From contig JAJTEE010000007.1 in assembly GCA_021298215.1 (NCBI GenBank), positions 20,590 to 84,589 of the forward strand: 64,000 bases of DNA, in the 5' to 3' direction. The stretch is from Alphaproteobacteria bacterium (lineage in GTDB: Bacteria; Pseudomonadota; Alphaproteobacteria; Paracaedibacterales; CAITNM01). Made by a program: the position numbers and the translations under genes. Shown in pieces: positions 17,852 through 26,896 of this stretch. The notes under the pieces were generated by a model. The model worked only from the letters and a program-made list of their open reading frames with translations. It did not search any database and had not been told where the DNA came from. Positions within the stretch are counted from its first letter, which is position 1. Each line of letters starts with the position of its first letter.

Positions 17852-19024
17852 AGATTCGTTTATGCTAATTTCTAAATTTTGGATTTTACGAAAGAGGTTT
17901 GATCCACTTCTTTCAAGAGTTTCCATCGTTGCTTTCAAATTTCTTAATACTTCGAGAGCAGCTACTAGATCAGCGTCTTGGTGTTTTAGGTATCGTTGCT
18001 TTATATAATAAAATGAAATCCCTGGATTGGCGAGTTTTCCTGGGTGCTCCACAGCATGGTAATCTGCCAAACTTAGGAGAGCATCGCAATTAACTGTAGC
18101 GACTTCTTCTAATATTTGCTCCGCTTGCTTAAAAAGCTTTCTAGCTTCATTCACATCAGATAACACAGCAGCACGCTCATAAAGGTTACATCCGTAATGG
18201 TTACCAGCTTCTTGCTTATTCAGCTGATAGGCTCTGTTAAAATAATATTCTGCTGTTGGTGTACCTTCCATAAAAACCACACCATTTCGTAACCCATTAT
18301 CAATAACACCACCTGCTCCTAATAGAGCCGTGATATTGTCTGGTTCTATAGCTAAAGCACTTTGATAGTACCCAAGCACAGTCGCTGTGAAACGCTCTGC
18401 ATCTGTATTTTCTGCCAAGGCAATATACGCACGTGCGTTAGGATGGGTGGAAACAATTCTTTTCAGTCCGGTTTTGTATTCATGCTTTGTTAAAATAGAG
18501 TGCTGCAATTGATGATCGCGCTCCAACATAAGCGTTAAGAAATCGGCATTTCCTTCGAGAGCTAGATTTTTTGCTCTCTGCATAATACTAGCTATCTTTT
18601 CTTGATGCTTTTCAATTTCACCGTCGATCACCATGCAAATAACGTGGTACATTGCACTGATATCCCTGTCTTCATAAGCTGTTTTAATAAGAAGCGCTCG
18701 TGCTTCAGATAGTACGGAAACTATTTGATGATTTGGGAGACCAAATCTATAGACAAGACCTAGGGTTATCCAATCTTTTGCTGATCCTCTGCCGCTTTCA
18801 CAGACTCTTTGTTCAGCTCTTTTAAATTCCCCCCATGAAAGATCATAGGAGTGTCTTTGAAGAGGCTGCGTGATCAAATTAGCATGACTTACTGCATGCT
18901 TGAAAACATTAACGTCTGTGAAAAGGCGCTCTTCCTCAACAGCATCCATCCCTCTTACTTCAACACGAAATAGGACAGACATAATCCAGATGACAGTGGA
19001 GAGAGTAAAAATATTTTGTTTCAT
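17840..19024 (-). CDS. Secreted TPR-like helical-repeat protein
   Basis: From ATG 19024 (MKQNIFTLSTVIWIMSVLF) the roughly 394-residue protein has a signal peptide and then helical pairs with TPR spacing and residues (ATVLGYYQSALAIEPDNITALLGAG; AEYYFNRAYQLNKQEAGNHYG; EARKLFKQAEQILEEVATVN). TPR arrays mediate protein-protein contact. It sits alone between a DUF2948 gene and a sugar-nucleotide gene. Export plus TPR fits a periplasmic scaffold or a host-directed effector. No exact family is recognised. Confidence 0.7.
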   Translation of the reverse strand: MKQNIFTLSTVIWIMSVLFRVEVRGMDAVEEERLFTDVNVFKHAVSHANLITQPLQRHSYDLSWGEFKRAEQRVCESGRGSAKDWITLGLVYRFGLPNHQIVSVLSEARALLIKTAYEDRDISAMYHVICMVIDGEIEKHQEKIASIMQRAKNLALEGNADFLTLMLERDHQLQHSILTKHEYKTGLKRIVSTHPNARAYIALAENTDAERFTATVLGYYQSALAIEPDNITALLGAGGVIDNGLRNGVVFMEGTPTAEYYFNRAYQLNKQEAGNHYGCNLYERAAVLSDVNEARKLFKQAEQILEEVATVNCDALLSLADYHAVEHPGKLANPGISFYYIKQRYLKHQDADLVAALEVLRNLKATMETLERSGSNLFRKIQNLEISINESLAS

Positions 19025-19205
19025 TGATAAAAGTTTCACAGGACACACTAAGCATTAATATAAAATTTTATTATTAATTTAGTATTAAATATAAAATTTA
19101 AGAAAATAGCGCATCTTAAAAGAATCCTACCAACCTAATTCTAGAAGCTCTTTACCCTTTCTTAATGATATCTCAATAAAATCATAACTGATATGACATA
19201 TTTGT

Positions 19206-20216
19206 ATGTATATGCAATTATTTGTTACAGGCGGATGCGGATTTGTTGGTTCAAACTTTGTTCTTGATTGGATTCAAGAAAAGCAGCAACCATTAGCTAA
19301 CATTGATAGCTTAAATTACGCAGGACAATTAGCAAACCTTCAAGAGGTTGAAGATAATCCCTTATATACATTCATACACGGAAATATTAATAATCGGATC
19401 TTAGTTGCAAATAGTCTGAGTTTGCATGATCCAGATTGCATTGTGCATTTCGCCGCTGAATCGAAAACGACAAGTCCTTTACAAAAATCTGAGCATTTTC
19501 TTATTAATAATGTGATTGGTACCTTTAACCTGTTAGAGGAAACATTAGCATTTTGGCAAGGATTGCCTGAGAAAAGGAAGCAGACGTTTAAATTTATTTA
19601 TCTGTCTACGGACGAAGTTTATGAAGATGACTGGTCACACTATTCCCCTAAAACTCCTTACGCTGCTAGCAAAGCCTGCGCTGACCATCTGGTGAATGCG
19701 TATCAACATGCGTTTGGACTTCCAACTATTACCATTCATTCGGGTAATATTTACGGACCTCGTCAATATAGTGAAAAGATGATTCCTTCTCTTTTGCATC
19801 AAGCATTAGCTGGGCAACAGCTAGATGTTTATGGAAATGGTAAAAATATGCAAGATTGGCTTTATGTTGGCGATGCTGTTGCTGCCATTAATCTCATCAT
19901 TGGGCATGGAACATCAGGAGAGTCTTATTATATTGACGGTGGTAAAGAGCAATCAAACCTGAGCCTTATCAAAACAATGTGCACCATTTTAGAGGAAAAA
20001 ATCTCTCATGACCCTTCTATTCCCTCGTTTGATTCGCTTATTCATTTGATTAAGGAAAAGGCGAATCAATCGCATTCATTTCATTCTCATAATGAAAAAA
20101 TTGAAAGTGAATTGGGATGGCATCCCGATACACCTTTAAATAAAGGACTAGAATCAACCATCAACTGGTATCTAGAGCATTGGTCTGCGCCACATGCTGG
20201 CGATACACATTACTGA
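19206..20216 (+). CDS. NAD-dependent sugar-nucleotide epimerase/dehydratase (RmlB-like)
   Basis: The 336-residue SDR protein has the NAD-binding FVTGGCGFVGSNFV, FAAESKT, the catalytic STDEVY (Thr-Asp-Glu) and YAASKACAD (Tyr-xxx-Lys). These are the hallmarks of dTDP-glucose 4,6-dehydratase relatives. The later part (GNIYGPRQYSEKMIP, DWLYVGDAV) also fits. No rmlACD genes are adjacent, so the exact substrate is uncertain; a role in surface-sugar synthesis is likely. Its end overlaps the convergent cytochrome gene by 7 nt. Confidence 0.82.
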   Translation: MYMQLFVTGGCGFVGSNFVLDWIQEKQQPLANIDSLNYAGQLANLQEVEDNPLYTFIHGNINNRILVANSLSLHDPDCIVHFAAESKTTSPLQKSEHFLINNVIGTFNLLEETLAFWQGLPEKRKQTFKFIYLSTDEVYEDDWSHYSPKTPYAASKACADHLVNAYQHAFGLPTITIHSGNIYGPRQYSEKMIPSLLHQALAGQQLDVYGNGKNMQDWLYVGDAVAAINLIIGHGTSGESYYIDGGKEQSNLSLIKTMCTILEEKISHDPSIPSFDSLIHLIKEKANQSHSFHSHNEKIESELGWHPDTPLNKGLESTINWYLEHWSAPHAGDTHY

Positions 20217-20743
20217 GGTAATGGAGCTGGGCTGTCCGCAAGCGTACTAAGATATGCTATTAAATCGGCTCGTTCTTGAGCATTTGAAAGACCAACGAAG
20301 GACATTTTAGTACCTTTAATGTATTCTCTGGGTTTTTGTAAATAGGCATCTAGGGCCTCGTACGTCCACTTGCCACCGTGAGATTTCATGGCTTGAGAGT
20401 ATATGTAATCAGAAGCATGAGCCACCGCATTCATTACCACCCCCCAAAGATTTGGTCCAGTTCGATGTGGTGCGCCTTTATCAAACGTATGGCATTGGAG
20501 GCATTTTTTGGCGATTTTTTCACCGTTAGCAACACTGGCGGTTGATAATATTTTTCCTATGGGTTCTGATGTTTCTTGAGGTGTAGCAGCATTTGCAGGA
20601 ATTTCGTTTCCTGTTTCGATACCTAAAATGTTTTGCTTCAGTGGTGTTGGAGATATTAGATTTTCTGAAATTAAATGAAAAATCTGCATGCACAAAAGAG
20701 CAACAAGAACGCTTGCAAAGATTTTATTAAACTCCAAGTTCAT
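20210..20743 (-). CDS. Membrane-anchored class I cytochrome c (CycM-type)
   Basis: The 177-residue protein has an N-terminal hydrophobic anchor and a Pro/Thr-rich linker. The cytochrome domain carries haem-binding CLQCH, GPNLWGVV, and the distal Met in GTKMSFVG (axial ligand). It resembles membrane-bound cytochrome c552/CycM, which carries electrons from the bc1 complex to cytochrome oxidase. It overlaps the upstream hydrolase by 4 nt in a tolB-hydrolase-cytochrome string, and it is a client of the ccm genes nearby. Confidence 0.92.
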   Translation of the reverse strand: MNLEFNKIFASVLVALLCMQIFHLISENLISPTPLKQNILGIETGNEIPANAATPQETSEPIGKILSTASVANGEKIAKKCLQCHTFDKGAPHRTGPNLWGVVMNAVAHASDYIYSQAMKSHGGKWTYEALDAYLQKPREYIKGTKMSFVGLSNAQERADLIAYLSTLADSPAPLPQ

Positions 20744-21645
20744 ACCGCTATACTTTGATAAAAGTGGCGCATTGAAGATAGAATCTCTTCATCAAAAATC
20801 TTTGGCCGCGCATGCCCCATTCTTTGGATAATGGTAAGAGTCGCGTTATAATGGCTGGCCGTTTTTTTCGCATGCGCTATAGGCAACATAGGATCAGCAC
20901 TACCATGAATTACGTGCACGGGGCATGATGCTTTGATATGGTAATAACACATTGGGCCTTGCGCACAAGCCATCATATGATTATGCATAAGCGACGAAGA
21001 TACATTAGTTTTTCGTCGCAAATACGATTTTTCAAGCAATGGAACCCATTCGGTTTCATCAAAAAGAGTATCTTTTCCATTAAAGAGTTTTAGAACTTTT
21101 AAACTTTTAAAAAGCCAAGAATCAAAATCAGACTGATCAATCATTCCAATACTTTTAAGGCCCTCTAGCACGTCGGCTTCTGGCGCAGGCAAATCATTAG
21201 CAGCAACTGTTCCCATCATGGCTTTACTCATGGATGAAAAATCAACCGTGCTCATGATTAATGTGACACTTAGAACTTTGTCTGGAGATCTTTCCATGCA
21301 TAATTGAGCAAGATAACCTCCCATTGAAGTGCCCACTAAATGAGCTTTATCAATACTATATCCTTCTAAAATATGAATAATATCATCACTTAAATCCTGT
21401 AACTTATATGGATTCATCATGTAGTTGAGATGCGTTGACTGACCCACATCGCGGTGATCATATCGAATGACAAAAAAATCCTTGGAAAGTTCTGTGCAAA
21501 AGCTATCGCTCCACATGATACCCTGCCCGGCAACGCCCATAATGAGGATAATGGCTGGCTTTTTTTTATCACCAAAGCTTTCTGTCCAGAAACTAATGGA
21601 GTCTGATTGAATAATTTTTTCTGAAGCGCTAGTTTTTTCAGTCAT
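20740..21645 (-). CDS. Alpha/beta hydrolase
   Basis: The 301-residue cytoplasmic protein has the nucleophile elbow GTSMGG, the oxyanion region LIMGVAGQG, the RYDHRDVGQST strand-loop, an acid in HGSADPMLP and a probable catalytic His in MGHARP. Substrate is unknown; relatives are annotated as esterases or haloalkane dehalogenase-like. It overlaps tolB by 8 nt and the cytochrome gene by 4 nt. Confidence 0.85.
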   Translation of the reverse strand: MTEKTSASEKIIQSDSISFWTESFGDKKKPAIILIMGVAGQGIMWSDSFCTELSKDFFVIRYDHRDVGQSTHLNYMMNPYKLQDLSDDIIHILEGYSIDKAHLVGTSMGGYLAQLCMERSPDKVLSVTLIMSTVDFSSMSKAMMGTVAANDLPAPEADVLEGLKSIGMIDQSDFDSWLFKSLKVLKLFNGKDTLFDETEWVPLLEKSYLRRKTNVSSSLMHNHMMACAQGPMCYYHIKASCPVHVIHGSADPMLPIAHAKKTASHYNATLTIIQRMGHARPKIFDEEILSSMRHFYQSIAV

Positions 21646-22954
21646 TCGACATAATTGAGGTTAGCAAAGGTGACCAGCAACCATCTGTTGCGGATTTTTG
21701 CGTTGGAATTCTTCGACGATTCCTACCTGTTAAGTCGATCATATCAATTTGATTTTTATCCATAGCGCTGCCGGATCTGGAATACATAATGTAGCGACCG
21801 TTAGGAGACCAGGTTGGACTCTCAACGAGGTAGCCTTGTGAGACCAATCGCTCTCCAGTTCCTTCAGGTGAAATCACTCCAATATAAAATGTTCCTTCAA
21901 CTTGCTTTGTAAAGGCTATCAAATCTCCTCGTGGGGACCACACTGGCTGGAAATATTTACCTTTACCAAAACTAATCCGACGCACATTAGAACCATCCGC
22001 ATTCATAATAAAGATTCCCGGCTTTGACGGGCCATCGCGATCAGAGACAAATGCGATTTTTGTGCCATCGGGTGAATAGCACGGAGACGTATCGATGGAG
22101 CGATGCTCGGTTAGCTGAGTGTTTTTACCGGAGGCTATATCCATGGTATAAACAGCACTGGCGCCGTCTTTTTCATAGCTGAATACAACGCTATTGCTGT
22201 CAGGAGAGAATCGCGGTGCGAATGTCATGCCTGGGAAATGTCCCAGCACTTTGGATGTTTTACTTTTAAGATCAAGCACGTAAACATGCGGTTGGTTTTT
22301 AACATACGCAAGGTATGCAACCTTCTTAGCATCAGGAGAAATCCGTGGCGTTAAAACTAAGTGCTGTCCATCAGTTAAAGGTTGTGGATTAAAGCCATCC
22401 CAATCCATAATCATCAAACGCTTTTTTGGATTACGGCGATCGTTGTTTATCATTTCAACAAAAAGAATTTTTGAATCGAAGACGCCTGTTTCCCCAGTTG
22501 CACGTCCATAAATACTATCGGCCATAATATGCGTCATGCGGCGCCAGTTCTTTTTCTCGCCATCATAAGAAAGGCCAAGCATTTGCTGGCCTGTTAAAAC
22601 GTCGAAAAGCCTAAAGCTGATTGTGATTTTGTCAGAACTTAATTGCTTTACTTCTCCATAAATTAGAAATCTGGCTTTTAAAGGGCGCCAATTGCTCATG
22701 TTGGGGCCATCTTTAGAAAGGGAAGCAGCCGTTTGCAAGAAGGCAGTTTTTCCAATTGCCGTAAATAGTCCGGATGCTTCAAGGTCACTCGTTAAAACTG
22801 CAGCAATATCTTCGCCTAAATTATCAATGCTATCTGGATTATAAAAATCTACAATAGCCACTGGGTCAGGATTGACCTCTCCTTTTGTGATTTCTATTTT
22901 AAGAGCATGCAAAGAGCAAACGAAGAAAAAGGCAGCAATAAAAAAACGCGTCAT
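21638..22954 (-). CDS. tolB: Tol-Pal system protein TolB
   Basis: TolB is the periplasmic beta-propeller linking Pal and the Tol complex in outer-membrane constriction. The 438-residue protein has a signal peptide, the N-terminal domain (DFYNPDSIDNLGEDIAAVLTSDLEASGLF) and repeated propeller blades with SPDGTKIAFVSDRDG, SPRGDLIAFTK and SPNGRYIMYSR. The usual neighbours tolQRA and pal are absent here. Confidence 0.96.
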   Translation of the reverse strand: MTRFFIAAFFFVCSLHALKIEITKGEVNPDPVAIVDFYNPDSIDNLGEDIAAVLTSDLEASGLFTAIGKTAFLQTAASLSKDGPNMSNWRPLKARFLIYGEVKQLSSDKITISFRLFDVLTGQQMLGLSYDGEKKNWRRMTHIMADSIYGRATGETGVFDSKILFVEMINNDRRNPKKRLMIMDWDGFNPQPLTDGQHLVLTPRISPDAKKVAYLAYVKNQPHVYVLDLKSKTSKVLGHFPGMTFAPRFSPDSNSVVFSYEKDGASAVYTMDIASGKNTQLTEHRSIDTSPCYSPDGTKIAFVSDRDGPSKPGIFIMNADGSNVRRISFGKGKYFQPVWSPRGDLIAFTKQVEGTFYIGVISPEGTGERLVSQGYLVESPTWSPNGRYIMYSRSGSAMDKNQIDMIDLTGRNRRRIPTQKSATDGCWSPLLTSIMSND

Positions 22955-23041
22955 CTACAATCAAAAATCAAGAACATATATAAAAAATTATAGCAAGATT
23001 TTGGGGAATACTTAAAGGGGGGGAGTTTTTTTTGTTCAAAC

Positions 23042-23995
23042 TTACGCAGTCTCAATAAAATTCACCATCACTTTAAAAAAGCGTTCAGCACCTTTTTCTA
23101 GGATGCCATAATGCGTGGCGTTTTCGATATCGATGCGCCTTTTGGAGCATATTAATGTATTCATCAGTCCATCCACGTCAGCGCTTAGGCTCGCTGTATC
23201 GTTTTCACCACGCAGCACAAGTGTGGGGCACTGTATTTTAGACGCGTCATAAATAGGGTTTTGATTATATGTTCGGAGCGCATCAGCCAACACGCCTGTA
23301 GGAATGCGTATGTATCCCTTATTATTGGTGCGATTTGCCCACGCTATATCGGTATTTTCCATGTAATCAAGCAGCTGTTCTAAGGTTTGGGGATCGCGCC
23401 AATTAAAAGTATCATGCATTTTTAATTCACGCTCCCAAAGACCGCACCAACGCTCTCGGGCTGCAAGACGATAACCCTTGATGCCGGGATTAAGTTTTGT
23501 TGGATTTTTTGGATCTGCGAGTTCTTGCCATTGCGGATTGGGATAACTGTAGACAGGACCTAGCAAAATCAATTTATTTACCCAATTGAAATGCGTAGTT
23601 ATATAGCCACTGATGCTACTTCCCCAGGAAAATCCGCAGAGAATAATGGGGAGAGTTGGATGACGTTCTTTGATAAAGCTCATCACGTCTAAGACATCTT
23701 GCATCGCATCCTTATGGGTAATAAGGGGAGAACTTCCAGCTGAGGCATCCATTTCAAGCGGTTTTGAAGAATCTCCATACCCACGATAATCCAGCGAATA
23801 CGTTGCATAACCTTGCATTTTTAGGTAAGCCATCATCGATAGCTGCCCTTGCGCGCTTGGTAAATCAAAAATAATGCTCGGCAGCGTTGCTCCATGCAAA
23901 AGCAAAACAACAGCTTTTGGTTGTGCAAGCGTATTCAGGCGAACTGCAATATTAAGAGAAGGAGCAGCAGTGCTTGGAAGATAGTAAGATTGCAT
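23042..23995 (-). CDS. Alpha/beta hydrolase (second, unrelated to the tolB neighbour)
   Basis: The protein is about 317 residues from ATG 23995; a TTG three codons upstream is another possible start. It shows LLLHGATLPS, DYRGYGDSS, the nucleophile elbow GFSWGS, an acid in RGENDTASL and a His in THYGILEKG. It has no signal peptide. Substrate is unknown. It is separated by 87 nt from tolB and by about 20 nt from the DsbA-like gene upstream, so it may be cotranscribed with the latter. Confidence 0.82.
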   Translation of the reverse strand: MQSYYLPSTAAPSLNIAVRLNTLAQPKAVVLLLHGATLPSIIFDLPSAQGQLSMMAYLKMQGYATYSLDYRGYGDSSKPLEMDASAGSSPLITHKDAMQDVLDVMSFIKERHPTLPIILCGFSWGSSISGYITTHFNWVNKLILLGPVYSYPNPQWQELADPKNPTKLNPGIKGYRLAARERWCGLWERELKMHDTFNWRDPQTLEQLLDYMENTDIAWANRTNNKGYIRIPTGVLADALRTYNQNPIYDASKIQCPTLVLRGENDTASLSADVDGLMNTLICSKRRIDIENATHYGILEKGAERFFKVMVNFIETA

Positions 23996-24015
23996 ACGAG
24001 TCAAATGTAAAGTGG

Positions 24016-24759
24016 TTAGTCAGCTAACATAAGCTTTGGATTTTCTATCAGCTTACTTAAATCCTCCTCTTCAGCCGGAGGTAAAATATATGCCTCATTT
24101 CTTTTAATTAAAAAGATGGAAAGCACACTGCCACCAAGTGTTTCTGCCAATTGAGTTTTTGCAAGAATATCTTCTTTCCTTTTTTCATTCTGGCACTCTT
24201 GTGTAAGCTTTTTGAAATCCAACCCTAGTGCTTTTATAGTTTTTTCCGAATTATTTTTAGCTCCTTCTAGAGGATCAAAAGTAAGAGCTAGCGAAAATGC
24301 TTTCTGCGGATCTTGCGCTGCTGCTGCCGTAATACATATGCCTTGCTGCGTCGATTTCTCTCCAAAAATGGTTATAGGAATGATATATACAGAGCAAGAT
24401 AGCTTGCTAAGCACTTTTTGAACATTTTTCAAATAAGTTAAGCTATTTATATCAGCCATATCGGCAAAAATAACGAGACTTTCGTCATTGCCTTTCTTAA
24501 CACAAAAACCAGCTTGCAAGAGTTCTTTACGCCTTTCGAATGCATGGTCTTCAATATTTTTCTCTTCTACTTTCGCAAAAGTATTAGCTGATTTATTAAG
24601 AAGGGAGACAAGAAAATGCGGATTCTTTTCGGTAAGATCTTCCAATGCTTGTTCCAGCGACGCAAAAGAGTGATCTCCCTTCATAGCCAACCATAAAATA
24701 ACGCTTATGATTAACAAAAAGTTGACAATGGACAAAACTGAAACAAATTTAGAATTCAT
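24016..24759 (-). CDS. Membrane-anchored DsbA/Com1-like protein lacking the CXXC site
   Basis: The 247-residue protein has an N-terminal anchor (residues about 8-26), then a fold resembling the Com1/DsbA thioredoxin type: strand VIFADMADINSLTYLKNVQKVL, YIIPITIFGEKS, a helical insert with AAAAQDPQKAFSLALTF, then GLDFKKL and the closing GSVLSIFLIKRNEAYILP. Where family members have CXXC after the first strand, this one reads D-M-A-D-I-N, so it cannot do disulfide exchange there. It may have a scaffold or chaperone role. Assignment rests on pattern only. Confidence 0.5.
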   Translation of the reverse strand: MNSKFVSVLSIVNFLLIISVILWLAMKGDHSFASLEQALEDLTEKNPHFLVSLLNKSANTFAKVEEKNIEDHAFERRKELLQAGFCVKKGNDESLVIFADMADINSLTYLKNVQKVLSKLSCSVYIIPITIFGEKSTQQGICITAAAAQDPQKAFSLALTFDPLEGAKNNSEKTIKALGLDFKKLTQECQNEKRKEDILAKTQLAETLGGSVLSIFLIKRNEAYILPPAEEEDLSKLIENPKLMLAD

Positions 24760-24820
24760 GATGACGTTTTGATGAAAGAATATGGGATATCTTAAGTTAT
24801 TGCTTCTTTAAGAGCAATAA

Positions 24821-25582
24821 TCAATCTTCTGCTTCAATCGCCCTTATTTTCTTTTGCCTTAACCCAAGCGCTGTTATAACCTGATCGGCGCTGCAACCGC
24901 CTTTATCAAGAAGACTCAAATAGGTAACCCTCAAATCTTCTGTAATAGTATTAAGTGCATTGATCATGGTCATGATCTTAAAAGAAAATTGATGCCTAAT
25001 ACCTTCAAGAATCACTCCATAGCCATCTACATTATCATGGGCAAACTTCAGGTAAGAAAGCAATTGAAGATTTTCTTGCATTTCTAGGGCGCTACGCTGG
25101 ATTAAGTCGATAGTGTGGATGAGATCAATGACATCTAGCTTAAGATCTTTGTTGAGCATTGCATGCAAAATGCTGATATAACCTAGAAAATGAACATCAA
25201 GATTTTCCAAAATGTACAAGAAATTTTGCAAGCCTGTGTTTTGGTCTTTAAGCATTGCCACAAGAGTGTCTTTATCTTGTTCATTAAATTTACACGTGAT
25301 ATTTTCTTCGTTTAAAAGCTCGTCTATTTCTAAATTTTTCAATTGCTCGGCAAGTTTTTTACAATTTTTTGCAAAAGACTTGGAAACGAGTTTATACAAT
25401 TCTTTGGTAATTTTTCCGGCTTTTGTTAGGTCTTTAATGGCTTCCCGCACGTTTTCCTGCATGGTTTCAGGAACGCAGCGACTAATTTCTTCCATGCCCG
25501 GCGTTATTATTTCAGGTCCAGTCAGAGTGCTACTGAAACCTGAATGATGAATACCTATGATAAAAAGAAAAACAACCAGCAC
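24821..25582 (-). CDS. Secreted helical protein of unknown function
   Basis: The 253-residue product starts with a short signal (MLVVFLFIIGIHHSGFSS). The mature part is almost entirely helical, with Leu/Lys/Glu heptad-like stretches around residues 60-100 and 110-200. Four Cys are scattered through it. It is followed downstream by the DsbA-like gene and preceded by the three-copy family, all on the minus strand. No family is recognised. Confidence 0.65.
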   Translation of the reverse strand: MLVVFLFIIGIHHSGFSSTLTGPEIITPGMEEISRCVPETMQENVREAIKDLTKAGKITKELYKLVSKSFAKNCKKLAEQLKNLEIDELLNEENITCKFNEQDKDTLVAMLKDQNTGLQNFLYILENLDVHFLGYISILHAMLNKDLKLDVIDLIHTIDLIQRSALEMQENLQLLSYLKFAHDNVDGYGVILEGIRHQFSFKIMTMINALNTITEDLRVTYLSLLDKGGCSADQVITALGLRQKKIRAIEAED

Positions 25583-25630
25583 TTAGATAAAATTACTTAG
25601 CATTCCTTTTTAAGGATGCTTTAATTTTCC

Positions 25631-26768
25631 TTAAAAAAGGTTAATGTTGGTCTTCATTCTGGAAATATTTGATCGAGAAACACTTGGTAAGCATGCTTCT
25701 TCGTGCAATTTTTGGTCGGCTATCTCTTGCTGCTTTTCTTCTTCATATCCCTCATTATTTTTAGTGTTCTGATCAAGATTACCTAAAAAGCGAATACGGC
25801 GTTCTTTTTTAGCAGCTTTTCTTATTTGATTAGCTGGTTTTAAAATACCGGGCAACGTGACTATTTTGCTACGCGCTTTTATTCCTTCTGTTCTTGCTTC
25901 TGCTTCTAACTTTATTTTGAGATCTATCGCTTCCTGCTCTAACCTTATTCTTTCAAGTGCAGGGTTATCTTTTTCAGTTTCTACCCCCCAACAATAAACG
26001 CAATAAACTGGCATTGCTTTCTTTTCTGGCCAATTCATCCTTATTTCTTCTTGCACCGTGTAAGCAGGGTAGCGAGAAAAGAGAATATGAGCAGTTTCTA
26101 TCAATCTACTCATAAATTCATAAGGCGATTGCCAAAGATGCACATATAACGCTCTGCCCTTTAAATCATACAATTTAACGTCGACGTACTCCGCGCTTAT
26201 TTTATACTCATCTTGATCGCAAAAAATAATGCCCTTTGGGGTGTGCTCTATAGTGATCAATAACTTCACCCATTCCTATTACAGAATGGCTCATTTGCCA
26301 TTTATAAGAAGACTGATATGCGACTATTTCTTCTACTGTAGGTTTATAAAATTTAGAACGTATTGCTTCATTAATAAACTCAGCACGTATAAGCTCATTC
26401 ACAAAGTCCTCACGAGAAGAATGCCATTTAAGTCGTAGAGGATATCTAAAGCTTTTATCTTGCCACTTAGTTAAGTATATCTCATCACATGGCTGCTGGT
26501 ATTGACTAATATCTTCATCCAAAGAGTCTGTCAAATTCGATACAATGCGTATCCAATTTTTTCCGTGATATATAGTCGCACTTCCCCCATCAACATCAAA
26601 ATTATCTTCCCAATCAGGCATTTTTTCCCAATTGTTTTTTGCTAATTCAAAGGCTGTGCTCCAATATTGTTCTGACTCTTTTGAGGAAGTTTCTGCCGGT
26701 AAAGCTTCAACAACAATTGCTGAATACAATTGGAATAGACTTAAAAGAATAAAAATAGTTTTTTTCAT
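25631..26768 (-). pseudogene. First member of a three-gene secreted family, split by a frameshift
   Basis: Two overlapping frames (26768-26208 and 26269-25631) together give the same layout as the two intact-length neighbours: signal peptide (MKKTIFILLSLFQLYSAIVVEA), a W-x-x-M-P-x-W-E-D-x-F motif, LRLKWHSSREDFV, then TIEHTPKGI, YEFMSRLIETAHI, and a basic tail. The shift lies at about 26230-26270, before the TIEH segment. No stable single frame exists, so it is decayed or needs frameshifting. The C-terminal region has drifted most. Confidence 0.75.
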
Positions 26769-26896
26769 AAAAATTTCTTATGTAAAAAGAGTATTACGCA
26801 AAATTAAAAGACGATATCTAGCATAAAATACAATATTGAGCAATTAAACTAACAAATTACTAAGAAAAAAATAAGCATTTCTTTGTTCTTACCCAT

